Virus record (IMG/VR): IMGVR_UViG_3300025120_000297
Span: 1-31,570 of that record
DNA length: 31,570 bases
Origin: a virus
Strand: one strand, 5' to 3'
Position numbers and translations under genes: made by a program. Below the pieces are notes generated by a model. The model saw only the letters and a list, made by a program, of their open reading frames with translations. It searched no databases and was not told where the DNA came from. Positions within the stretch are counted from its first letter, which is position 1, and each line of letters starts with the position of its first letter. Shown piece by piece: positions 16,270-23,682 of this stretch.

Positions 16270-17439
16270 TTAATTATCCGCCTTAGGTTTAAGGGCCTGT
16301 TCTAATGATTGTCTTTGCTTAACTGTCAAACCGTTAATCGTGGATGTTCCAGATGTATTAGCAAATCCCGTTTTTTGTGTTGATCTTGTATCTGTGTTTG
16401 ATAAGTTTATTCTTACCGAGTCTTCCATTTTGATCCACCTGTTACCATCATATCTAAACAGTCTATTTGGTAGATAATCAGTTCTTAGGAAATAATCGCC
16501 TTTGTCTACGCCTGCTGTCGGAAATGAAATTCCAAATCCTGCAGGATTTCCGTTTGGTGCGACGCCATCACCATCTAGATAGAATCCATAATGTGAACTT
16601 GCCGGAGTGTCTATAGTAGCATTCACAGTACTACTACTACTTGCTCTTTGAGATGCTGTGTTAACATTCTCCGTACGTATATTTCCTCGTTCATCGATCG
16701 GTGCGACATAGTATTGTTTGTAGTTGAAACCTGATTTAGGAGCATCAGCTTCTGCCTGTGCTAACACTTGATCTGAAATAGTTTTTTCTTTATTGTAAGT
16801 CGACATGTAACTTGCCAACGAACCTGTGTCTGTTGCATCTCCTAGTATATCTCTGTATTCTTGAGAGTCTACTAATGATTTCATTTTCAACCTTAGTAAG
16901 TGAGGCCACCAAGTTTGTGAGAATCCTTCTGCGGCTCTGTTGACATCTTCGATGACATAATATCTTTTCAATGCTATAGGTATACTTTCGTCCAAACTAT
17001 AATCCTCTTTCATATGCGGAAATTCAATGACATCTCCTGACATGGGTTTTCTACCTAATCTTTCTACACTATCATTCAAATGAACTGTAAGGAATAACGT
17101 ATCATTTTGTAAAAACATACCAAATTGAGATAAGTTGAAATCCATGTCTTGCACATTATAAATTCCACGAATTGTGTATATGTCTGAATCGTATTTCCTG
17201 TCTCTATTTTCTAAAAATAACAAATCTTGTATCGTTCTCTCATTCAAAGTATCACCAGAATATTGAGGTTGTGTAGGAGTAGCGTCACCATCCTTGTTTG
17301 TGTCTCCCTGATCATAAGGTCCTAGGTATTTGTGGAAGTGTAGATCAGTACCACCCACAGTAAACATCTCTCTGATGTTACGATCAAAGAACTTATAGTC
17401 ATTGCCCTTTTCAGGCTTAAAAATGGATAATCTTGGCAT
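16270..17439 (-). CDS. gp14: gp14-like neck protein
   Basis: A 389-residue protein starting MPRLSIFKPEKGNDY. An ATG nine bases upstream (17448) overlaps the promoter motif itself, so 17439 is chosen. FFDRNIREMFTVGGTDLHFH, then TIQDLLFLENRDRKYD, DMDFNLSQFGMFL and SQTWWPHLLRLKMKSLVDSQ are the core of gp14 neck proteins of marine T4-like phages. gp14 acts with gp13 to seal the DNA-filled head and receive the tail. Residues about 307-345 form a GDYFLRTDYLPNRLFRYDGN module related to those in gp15 and the sheath. The protein is longer than T4 gp14 (about 256). The orientation is opposite to gp13, unlike T4, where 13, 14 and 15 are colinear. Confidence 0.88.
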   Translation of the reverse strand: MPRLSIFKPEKGNDYKFFDRNIREMFTVGGTDLHFHKYLGPYDQGDTNKDGDATPTQPQYSGDTLNERTIQDLLFLENRDRKYDSDIYTIRGIYNVQDMDFNLSQFGMFLQNDTLFLTVHLNDSVERLGRKPMSGDVIEFPHMKEDYSLDESIPIALKRYYVIEDVNRAAEGFSQTWWPHLLRLKMKSLVDSQEYRDILGDATDTGSLASYMSTYNKEKTISDQVLAQAEADAPKSGFNYKQYYVAPIDERGNIRTENVNTASQRASSSSTVNATIDTPASSHYGFYLDGDGVAPNGNPAGFGISFPTAGVDKGDYFLRTDYLPNRLFRYDGNRWIKMEDSVRINLSNTDTRSTQKTGFANTSGTSTINGLTVKQRQSLEQALKPKADN

Positions 17440-17447
17440 ATCATACA

Positions 17448-17455
17448 TATTTATT
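17448..17455 (-). promoter_or_regulatory. Late promoter motif (AATAAATA) for gp14-gp15
   Basis: AATAAATA on the minus strand ends eight bases before the chosen gp14 ATG at 17439. An earlier ATG shares its first A with the motif and so could not be in the transcript. It is divergent to the gp13 motif, 14 bases away. Confidence 0.65.
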
Positions 17456-17469
17456 GCACAGGCAATGAC

Positions 17470-17477
17470 TATAAATA
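17470..17477 (+). promoter_or_regulatory. Late promoter (TATAAATA) for gp13
   Basis: An exact T4 late consensus ends five bases before the ATG at 17483. As at gp14, a first ATG (17477) overlaps the motif, which argues for the second ATG as the true start of a leaderless message. Confidence 0.75.
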
Positions 17478-17482
17478 TGAGT

Positions 17483-18244
17483 ATGTCAGAACTACAAACA
17501 GGTCAGCAGGAAATATTCGATTACGTTAAGAACAACCTAGGTGAAGGAATGATTGACGTTGAATTAGACCCTAAACACTACCAAACGGCACTGGAAAGAG
17601 CACTTAACAAATATAGACAGAGATCATCGAACGCTGTGGAAGAATCATATGCTTTTCTTACTTTAAACAAAGATCAAAACTCATATATTCTACCAGATGA
17701 AATAATAAATGTGAGGAACTTGAACAGAAGAACAGTAGGATCAAGATCCGAAGGTGGAGAAGGTGGAACACTGTTCGAACCTTTCAACTTGGCCTACACA
17801 AACACATACTTGTTGAGAGCAGGTGCGACTGGTGGGTTAGCAACTTACTATGCTTTTGCATCATACCAAGAAATGGTAGGTAAGATGTTTGGAAGTTTTA
17901 TCCAATTCCATTTTGATGTAGCAACTAAAAAATTAACTATCACACAGAAACCTAGAGCTGACAACGAAACAGTGCTCATGCACACTGACAACTACAGACC
18001 TGACATAACATTGTTCAAGGATATCTATTCTAAACCGTGGATCAGAGATTACACACTTGCTGTATCTAAAATTATGCTAGGTGAAGCTAGAGGCAAGTTC
18101 AATACCATCGCAGGACCACAAGGTGGCACAACACTTAACGGTGATGCACTGAAGCAAGAAGGTCAAGCAGAGATTGATAGGCTCGAAGGCGATATTGGTA
18201 ATTTCCAAGAAGGCGGAACACCTCACAGTTTTGTTATCGGTTAA
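17483..18244 (+). CDS. gp13: gp13-like neck protein
   Basis: A 253-residue protein starting MSELQTGQQEIFDYVKNNLG. Longer readings from upstream in-frame ATGs overlap the late promoter or gp14, so they are rejected. VELDPKHYQTALERALNKYRQRSSNAVEES, then YILPDEIINVRNLNRR and the late KDIYSKPWIRDYTLAVSKIMLGEARGKF are characteristic of gp13 head-completion/neck proteins. gp13 and gp14 form the neck that closes the packaged head. The C-terminal QEGGTPHSFVIG is also familiar from the family. The length is close to the usual family size (about 260-310). It stands alone on the plus strand, divergent from gp14, and no ribosome site is visible before the start. Confidence 0.85.
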   Translation: MSELQTGQQEIFDYVKNNLGEGMIDVELDPKHYQTALERALNKYRQRSSNAVEESYAFLTLNKDQNSYILPDEIINVRNLNRRTVGSRSEGGEGGTLFEPFNLAYTNTYLLRAGATGGLATYYAFASYQEMVGKMFGSFIQFHFDVATKKLTITQKPRADNETVLMHTDNYRPDITLFKDIYSKPWIRDYTLAVSKIMLGEARGKFNTIAGPQGGTTLNGDALKQEGQAEIDRLEGDIGNFQEGGTPHSFVIG

Positions 18245-18277
18245 CTTCTAGTACCGGTAAAGTCTACTGTATATACA

Positions 18278-18285
18278 TTTAAATA
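18278..18285 (+). promoter_or_regulatory. Late promoter motif (TTTAAATA)
   Basis: TTTAAATA ends five bases before the ATG at 18291, the same spacing as for gp13 and the gene at 23683. No Shine-Dalgarno site. Confidence 0.55.
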
Positions 18286-18290
18286 CGAGT

Positions 18291-18479
18291 ATGCCAATAC
18301 TAAACTCCAAATACAAAAAACTTACCAAATGCACAATAGATGAACTAGCCGACATGGTAGATGATTTAGAAAACATTTCTATCCATTGCCTAAAAGAAAA
18401 GAAACTGAGTATGCGTAAACTGGTATTGACACAGATACACGATGTCAAAAAAGAGATTGAAAAACGTTTAAAAAAATAG
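18291..18479 (+). CDS. Small unknown protein
   Basis: A 62-residue, lysine-rich, predicted all-helical protein (MPILNSKYKKLTKCTIDELADMVDDLENI at the start when read in pieces; C-terminal HDVKKEIEKRLKK). It could form a short coiled coil or helical hairpin. I do not recognise the family. Support for it being real is the late motif at fixed spacing before the ATG and its neat fit between gp13 and the dNMP kinase gene. The -35 element of the kinase promoter lies within its last codons. The opposite-strand reading frame over this region is judged a shadow. A regulatory or accessory role is possible but nothing shows it. Confidence 0.55.
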   Translation: MPILNSKYKKLTKCTIDELADMVDDLENISIHCLKEKKLSMRKLVLTQIHDVKKEIEKRLKK

Positions 18480-18485
18480 TATAAT
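18457..18485 (+). promoter_or_regulatory. Sigma70-like promoter for dNMP kinase
   Basis: TTGAAA (18457-18462), a 17-base spacer, and TATAAT (18480-18485), a near-consensus host-type promoter. Six bases separate the -10 from the ATG at 18492, so the expected transcript start is the A of the ATG. Confidence 0.75.
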
Positions 18486-18491
18486 AGTACT

Positions 18492-19145
18492 ATGTTGATA
18501 GGCGTAGTAGGTTTAATAGGTTCTGGCAAAGGTACAGTTTCCGATAGGTTAGTTGAAAAACACGGATATCAAAAAGACAGTTTTGCAAAAAGTCTAAAAG
18601 ATGCTGTGGCATCCATGTTCAATTGGGATAGAAATATGCTCGAAGGTGACACAGATTCCAGCCGACATTGGAGAGAACAACCAGACAAATTTTGGAGTGA
18701 AAAATTTGGCAAGCCTGTTACTCCAAGATGGGTGTTACAATACTTTGGCACGGAAGTCATGCGTGGGCAAATGTACGATGCTATATGGGTTGACAGTTGC
18801 ATGGGCAGATACAAGGGACAAAATACAGTGATAGCAGACACTAGATTCCCAAATGAAGTAAAACAAATCAGGGCAGAGGGCGGCAAAATCATATTAGTAA
18901 AAAGAGGCCAAGATCCCGAATGGTTTGTCAATTACGTTGAAGGGAATGTAGAGCCAAAAGACATACACGCTTCAGAATATGCTTGGGCCAAAGAAGAGTT
19001 CGATTTCACGATTAAAAATGATGGTACAAAAGAGGAATTATTTCAACAAATAGATGACCTAGTCATCAGCAACAAGATCACCGACACGCCAGCCGAGTCT
19101 ACGAACACGCCCCAGCCTTTGGCAATTGGCGCAAACAGTTTTTAA
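18492..19145 (+). CDS. gp1: Deoxynucleoside monophosphate kinase (T4 gp1-like)
   Basis: A 217-residue P-loop kinase. Walker A is GLIGSGKGT at residues 7-15. The pattern continues with DSFAKSLKDAVASMFNWDR, RWVLQYFGTEVMRG and VIADTRFPNEVKQI, which I recognise from T4 gp1-type dNMP kinases. These phosphorylate dNMPs to dNDPs for phage DNA synthesis in the cytoplasm. The C-terminal tail (about 195-217) is Thr/Pro/Asn-rich and overlaps the convergent HNH-like gene by 87 bases. It has a sigma70-like promoter rather than a late motif, consistent with early expression, although it sits among late genes. The neighbouring Nudix hydrolase gene has the same promoter class. Confidence 0.9.
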   Translation: MLIGVVGLIGSGKGTVSDRLVEKHGYQKDSFAKSLKDAVASMFNWDRNMLEGDTDSSRHWREQPDKFWSEKFGKPVTPRWVLQYFGTEVMRGQMYDAIWVDSCMGRYKGQNTVIADTRFPNEVKQIRAEGGKIILVKRGQDPEWFVNYVEGNVEPKDIHASEYAWAKEEFDFTIKNDGTKEELFQQIDDLVISNKITDTPAESTNTPQPLAIGANSF

Positions 19146-19418
19146 ATTAGTAGCCACAGCATTACGTAAATTACCGTCAACAAACAGCACATCCAGTTGA
19201 TTGCTGTCCTGTGCTTTAAAGCCACATAGTTCACATTTCTTGTGTTTTTTATACCCGGATCTTTGTAGGGGAGTTATACCTCCAACACGCTTTCCTGCAT
19301 TCTTTCTTATGCAAGTGTCACACTTGCTACGCCAGTATATTTTATTGTTACGTTTATAAGCATATGCCCTGGGCTTTTCTTTACACTCCTTACATAACGG
19401 TCTGTCCTTGTATTGCAT
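19059..19418 (-). CDS. HNH-like zinc-binding protein with degenerate active site
   Basis: A 119-residue, basic, cysteine-rich protein starting MQYKDRPLCKECKEKPRAYA. Four CxxC pairs are visible: CKEC, CDTC, CELC and CANC, enough for two zinc sites. The last half reads KCELCGFKAQDSNQLDVLFVDGN, then NLKTVCANCQRL, which follows HNH endonucleases (VHHIDGN ... NL..LC..CH). The usual catalytic histidines are missing (LFVDGN; CANCQ). It may therefore be a DNA-binding relic or a regulator rather than a nuclease. The start is chosen because CGTAAATA ends five bases before this ATG; longer readings run into the sheath gene. It is convergent with dNMP kinase and overlaps it by 87 bases. Confidence 0.72.
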   Translation of the reverse strand: MQYKDRPLCKECKEKPRAYAYKRNNKIYWRSKCDTCIRKNAGKRVGGITPLQRSGYKKHKKCELCGFKAQDSNQLDVLFVDGNLRNAVATNLKTVCANCQRLGRVRRLGWRVGDLVADD

Positions 19419-19423
19419 ACATG

Positions 19424-19431
19424 TATTTACG
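19424..19431 (-). promoter_or_regulatory. Late promoter motif (CGTAAATA) for HNH-like gene
   Basis: CGTAAATA on the minus strand ends five bases before the ATG at 19418, matching the leaderless spacing seen on the plus strand. Confidence 0.6.
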
Positions 19432-19487
19432 TCACCTATATAGGCACCAAGAAAACGGTAAATTATGTCAACAAAACCGTATGATTG

Positions 19488-19495
19488 AATAAATA
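19488..19495 (+). promoter_or_regulatory. Late promoter motif (AATAAATA) for sheath-tube operon
   Basis: AATAAATA lies 39 bases before the sheath ATG at 19535, with AAGGAG at 19519-19524. This abundant protein gets a conventional leader. Confidence 0.75.
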
Positions 19496-19534
19496 ACTCT
19501 AGTATATACGTAACTTGCAAGGAGAATACTAAAA

Positions 19535-22500
19535 ATGGCATTAACATCACCAGGAGTAGAAGTTTCAGTAATAAACGAAAGTTTCTACGTACCATCAGAT
19601 GCAGGAACAACACCACTTTTTATAGTGGCATCTGGTCAAGACAAATTACCAGGTTCAGGATCTGGCACAGCGGTTGGAACACAATCTGCTAACGCCAACA
19701 CTGCTTACCTAATATCATCACAAAGAGAATTAACAGAGACTTTCGGAGATCCGAAATTTTACACAGACGCTTCAGGAAATTCATTAAACGGATATGAATT
19801 GAATGAATATGGTCTACAAGCGGCGTATTCATTTTTAGGCGTTGCCAACAGAGCATATGTTTTAAGAGCGAACGTAGACACTTCACAATTACTAGGAAGT
19901 GCATCGGCTCCAACAGCAAAACCGGCAGATGGAACATATTGGTTTGACCTTGCATCAAGCATATATGGAATATTTGAATGGTCTAAAGCAAATCAAAGTT
20001 TCACTACAGTTACACCAACGTTGATAACATCAACTGCAGACCTAGTTGGCGCAGTATCAACAGGTATACCAAAAGCATCAATTGGAACAATGGGTGATTA
20101 CGCAATCAACACAACTAATACTTCAAATAAAATATACAAAAAAGTAACAAAACAAAATGGAACAGTTGAGTGGGTGAACATTGGAACTACAGACTGGCAC
20201 ACTTCTGTACCAGCTGTCGAGTCAACAGCAGGCGCTACTGTAACATCAGGACACAACGTACAGATTAACGGTGTACAAGTTGCGGCTTCAAGCACTACTT
20301 TGGCGAACGTTGCATCTCAGATTAATGCGGCGAACATTACTAACGTAAGTGCAAGATTAAATTCTGTAACAAACAAATTAGAAATCTACCACAACGGTGG
20401 TTCAGTAGGTGACTCTACATCAGGTGGAAACACTATTAGAATAGAAGCCGGTGGTACTGGTACATTGATAGCGGACCTAGGAATAACTGCAGGCACATTT
20501 AAAGGTGCAACTTTCTTACAGGCATCTCACACTAGCAGACCAACGTGGAAGACAGCTGAAGACAACAGACCTACGGGATCTATTTGGTTCAAGACTACTT
20601 CTGCAAATGCTGGAGCAAACCTGACTTCTAAACTTTACAACACTGCAAGTGCAAGTTTCTCAACAATTGCAAGTCCATTACATGCAACTCACAATTCAGC
20701 GATCTTTAATTTAGATCCTGCGAACGGTGGAACAAGTTTGACTGTAGGCAAGATTTACGCACAATACAACATTACTGAAGAGTCGATCACGGCAAGTGAT
20801 ACAACAGACACTTCAGGACCATTGGGTAACTTCCAGTTCTTCAGATATGAAGGTGGTGCTACTACGATTACTAGTAACAGCACTTCACCAAGTTTCACAA
20901 GTACAGAAACTTTTGTAATACAAGAGTCAGTGAAAAACCAAGAAGCGTTGAACAGTGCAGTCACTATCACAGTTAGCGGAACAGGCGCTGATGATTTTAT
21001 AGCGGCAGTAAACAGTTCAAGTCTAGTTAACGTGTCAGCAAGTAAAACAACTGCTGGTGCAATTACCATGACACATGCACTGGGCGGTGAATTCAGAATG
21101 TTTGACACATTAGGAACACCACTGGCAGATGCAGGTTTCAGTGCAACGACGGCACATGATTACGGAACATTCACAAAAAACAGTTCAACTTTGCTCGACA
21201 ACTTGTATGAACTACCAACAGGTGATGCACTTGACTCGACTGCAAACACAGGTATCATGGCAAGTAACTGGAAGAGATTATCATACACAGCAGGAACTAG
21301 TTCTCCGACTACAGAACCAGCAGACGGCACATTATGGTATGACACTTCAACAGACGAAGCAGACATCATGGCACACAATGGTACTACTTGGGTTGGATAT
21401 GCAACAGCATATGCAAGTACAGATCCAAATGGTCCACAGTTCAGTGCAACAGCACCGAATACACAGTCAGATGGTACTGCACTCGTAACAAGTGACTTAT
21501 GGATTGACACAAGTGATCTTGAGAACTATCCAAAACTTTACAAATACAACACATCGGCTACTATTACAAGTACAAATACTGCCAACCAAGTTGCAGTAAC
21601 AACATCAGGTGCGGCATGGGAACTAGTTGACAAGTCGGACCAAACTACAGAAAATGGTATTGTGTTCGCTGATGCTAGATTACACACAGCGGCTGACAAG
21701 GCAGATACATTGTTAACGGGCGGTGCAGGAACATTTAGTGCAATCAAATCATTGTTGAGTGATGGCTTCTTAGATCCAGATGCACCAAATCCATCTCTTT
21801 ACCCGAATGGTATTTTACTTTGGAACACAAGACGTTCTGGATTCAATGTTAAAGAATACAAAAACAGTTACATCACAACAACAAAATATCCAGGAAGTGG
21901 AAGTTCAGGATTAGGAAACATCAGAGCAAGTAATGAATCTGTTTCAACTTACTTCCCAGACAGATGGGTAACTAAATCAAGCAACAATGCAGACGGTTCT
22001 GGATCTTTCGGTAGAAAAGCACAGAGAAAAGTAATTGTTGAACAATTAAAAGCAGAGTTAGACACTAACCAAGCAGTCAGAGAAGACCAAAGGGGATTCA
22101 ACGTAATTGCTACACCTGGTTACCCTGAGTTAATTCAAAACATGCTTAACCTGAATACTGATAGGAACAACACAGCGTTTGTAGTTGGTGACACTCCTTT
22201 GAGATTAACAGGTACATCAACTGCAATACAAAATTATGCAAATAATACAGCAGGCGCTTTAGACAACGGTGAAGACGGATTAATAAGTTCAAGTGACTAC
22301 TTGGGCATGTTTTATCCTTCTGGTCTGACAACAGACAACACAGGTAAGTCTATTGTAGTTCCAGCATCACACATGATGTTGAGAACACTAGCAAACAATG
22401 ACAACATTGCTTTCCCATGGTTCGCACCATCGGGTACTAGAAGAGGTGTTGTTGATAATGCTACAGCGGTTGGTTTTATTGATGCATCAACAGGAGAGTT

Positions 22501-22957
22501 TGAAACAATATCTGTAACGGAGTCAGTGAGAGATTCGATGCATGAAGTAAAAATAAATCCAATTACATTCTTCTCAGGAGCAGGGATTGTAAACTTTGGT
22601 AACCTTACTAAAACATCGGCAAGTTCGGCACTAGATAGAATAAATGTTTCAAGGTTAGCGGTATATCTGAGAACACAACTAGATGCAATCGCAAAACCAT
22701 TTATCTTTGAGCCAAACGATGAACTAACAAGAAACGAGATCAAAGGTGCGATCGAATCATTCATGTTAGAACTAGTAGGACAAAGAGCATTATTTGATTT
22801 CTTAGTAGTTTGTGACGAGACAAACAACACACCGACTAGGATTGACAGAAATGAACTTTATGTGGATATAGCAATTGAGCCAATTAAATCAGTTGAATTT
22901 ATTTACATACCGTTGAGAATCAAAAACACAGGAGAAATTGCAAAATTAGGAAACTAA
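19535..22957 (+). CDS. gp18: Tail sheath protein gp18, enlarged by inserted domains
   Basis: A 1140-residue contractile sheath subunit, far longer than T4 gp18 (659). The conserved parts are the N-terminus (MALTSPGVEVSVINESFYVP) and the C-terminal half from about residue 740: NGILLWNTRRSGFNVK, YLGMFYPSGL, VVPASHMMLRTLA, AFPWFAPSGTRRGVVDNATAVG, then a final VEFIYIPLRIKNTGEIAKLG. Between about 120 and 700 are inserted surface modules. Four resemble P..DGT.W.D (about 124-160, 334-378, 589-622, 638-700). A segment at about 230-323 is like a flagellin/FliD hook IN motif, and a further Ig-like part is at 453-545. Upon contraction the sheath drives the tube into the host. It is followed by gp19 in one operon. 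Confidence 0.95.
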   Translation: MALTSPGVEVSVINESFYVPSDAGTTPLFIVASGQDKLPGSGSGTAVGTQSANANTAYLISSQRELTETFGDPKFYTDASGNSLNGYELNEYGLQAAYSFLGVANRAYVLRANVDTSQLLGSASAPTAKPADGTYWFDLASSIYGIFEWSKANQSFTTVTPTLITSTADLVGAVSTGIPKASIGTMGDYAINTTNTSNKIYKKVTKQNGTVEWVNIGTTDWHTSVPAVESTAGATVTSGHNVQINGVQVAASSTTLANVASQINAANITNVSARLNSVTNKLEIYHNGGSVGDSTSGGNTIRIEAGGTGTLIADLGITAGTFKGATFLQASHTSRPTWKTAEDNRPTGSIWFKTTSANAGANLTSKLYNTASASFSTIASPLHATHNSAIFNLDPANGGTSLTVGKIYAQYNITEESITASDTTDTSGPLGNFQFFRYEGGATTITSNSTSPSFTSTETFVIQESVKNQEALNSAVTITVSGTGADDFIAAVNSSSLVNVSASKTTAGAITMTHALGGEFRMFDTLGTPLADAGFSATTAHDYGTFTKNSSTLLDNLYELPTGDALDSTANTGIMASNWKRLSYTAGTSSPTTEPADGTLWYDTSTDEADIMAHNGTTWVGYATAYASTDPNGPQFSATAPNTQSDGTALVTSDLWIDTSDLENYPKLYKYNTSATITSTNTANQVAVTTSGAAWELVDKSDQTTENGIVFADARLHTAADKADTLLTGGAGTFSAIKSLLSDGFLDPDAPNPSLYPNGILLWNTRRSGFNVKEYKNSYITTTKYPGSGSSGLGNIRASNESVSTYFPDRWVTKSSNNADGSGSFGRKAQRKVIVEQLKAELDTNQAVREDQRGFNVIATPGYPELIQNMLNLNTDRNNTAFVVGDTPLRLTGTSTAIQNYANNTAGALDNGEDGLISSSDYLGMFYPSGLTTDNTGKSIVVPASHMMLRTLANNDNIAFPWFAPSGTRRGVVDNATAVGFIDASTGEFETISVTESVRDSMHEVKINPITFFSGAGIVNFGNLTKTSASSALDRINVSRLAVYLRTQLDAIAKPFIFEPNDELTRNEIKGAIESFMLELVGQRALFDFLVVCDETNNTPTRIDRNELYVDIAIEPIKSVEFIYIPLRIKNTGEIAKLGN

Positions 22958-22979
22958 TTTTCGATAAAGGAGAAAATAT

Positions 22980-23606
22980 ATGGCAATATCAACATTATCA
23001 AAATTTACAGTACCTTTAGCAAACGATCAGAGTTCAGCATCACAAGGTCTGTTGATGCCAAAACTTCAGTATCGTTTCAGAGCAATACTTGAAAATTTTG
23101 GAGTATCAACACCTAGATCAGAATTAACAAAACAGGTTATAGACATTACTAGACCTAATTTGACTTTTGACAACGTAACCCTTGATGTGTACAACTCTAG
23201 AGTATACGTCGCAGGAAAACACACATGGGATCCAATTACAATTACTTTAAGAGACGATGTAAACAACTCAGTTACTAAACTTGTTGGTGAACAAATACAG
23301 AAACAATTTGATTTCTTTGAACAAAGTTCAGCGGCATCTGGTATTGATTACAAATTCACAACCAGAATTGAAATGTTAGATGGTGGTAATGGAGCAAGTA
23401 CACCAAATGTACTAGAAACATTTGAATTATACGGTGCATATGTTGAAAATGTTAACTACAACACGTTGGCTTACAACACTTCAGAACCGGCAACAATTAC
23501 AATGTCTATCAGATACGACAATGCAATACAAACTCCAACAGGAACAGGACTTGGAACTGCTGTTGCAAGAACTATTGGTACTTTAAGTACTGGTGGTGGA
23601 CAGTAA
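22980..23606 (+). CDS. gp19: Tail tube protein gp19
   Basis: A 208-residue protein, slightly longer than T4 gp19 (163). Recognisable parts are QYRFRAILENFG, then QVIDITRPNLTFDNVTLDVYNSR, a central WDPITITLRDDVNN, and VLETFELYGAYVENVNYNTLAY with a final ATITMSIRYDNA strand. This is the tail-tube fold shared with gp54 and Hcp. It stacks in rings inside the sheath and conducts DNA. AAAGGAG at 22966-22972 is a strong ribosome site. It is 22 bases downstream of the sheath stop, and a terminator follows, so gp18-gp19 form a closed operon. Confidence 0.95.
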   Translation: MAISTLSKFTVPLANDQSSASQGLLMPKLQYRFRAILENFGVSTPRSELTKQVIDITRPNLTFDNVTLDVYNSRVYVAGKHTWDPITITLRDDVNNSVTKLVGEQIQKQFDFFEQSSAASGIDYKFTTRIEMLDGGNGASTPNVLETFELYGAYVENVNYNTLAYNTSEPATITMSIRYDNAIQTPTGTGLGTAVARTIGTLSTGGGQ

Positions 23607-23637
23607 TAAAAAAAATTAAGTTAGCAATTATAACAGG

Positions 23638-23664
23638 AAAAGCGTCTTTATAGGCGCTTTTTTT
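23638..23664 (+). terminator. Intrinsic terminator after gp19
   Basis: An 8-bp stem (23639-23646 with 23653-23660, one G-U pair), a six-base loop TTTATA, and a T run to 23664. It lies six bases before the next late motif, the same terminator-then-promoter order as at 11856-11898. Confidence 0.85.
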
Positions 23665-23669
23665 GTGAC

Positions 23670-23677
23670 TATAAATA
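23670..23677 (+). promoter_or_regulatory. Late promoter (TATAAATA)
   Basis: An exact late consensus ends five bases before the ATG at 23683. Transcription would start on or next to that codon. Confidence 0.75.
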
Positions 23678-23682
23678 ACAGT

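Noticed and set aside
17402-17482. Longer N-terminus for gp13
   Set aside because: It would run through gp14 and the late promoter; the second ATG after the motif gives a family-like start.
18248-18529. Minus-strand frame across the small gene at 18291
   Set aside because: It overlaps the kinase promoter and start, has no own promoter, and its hydrophobic content is the complement of Lys-rich codons.
19419-19616. Longer N-terminus of the HNH-like gene reaching into the sheath gene
   Set aside because: The added part is a hydrophobic shadow of sheath codons; the late motif at 19424-19431 places the start at 19418.
22312-22830. A 172-codon minus-strand open frame within the sheath gene
   Set aside because: It is antisense to the most conserved part of gp18 and has no start signal; it is explained as a shadow.
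23665-23682. GTG start for the tube-like protein
   Set aside because: The GTG sits between terminator and promoter, so it would not be in the expected transcript.
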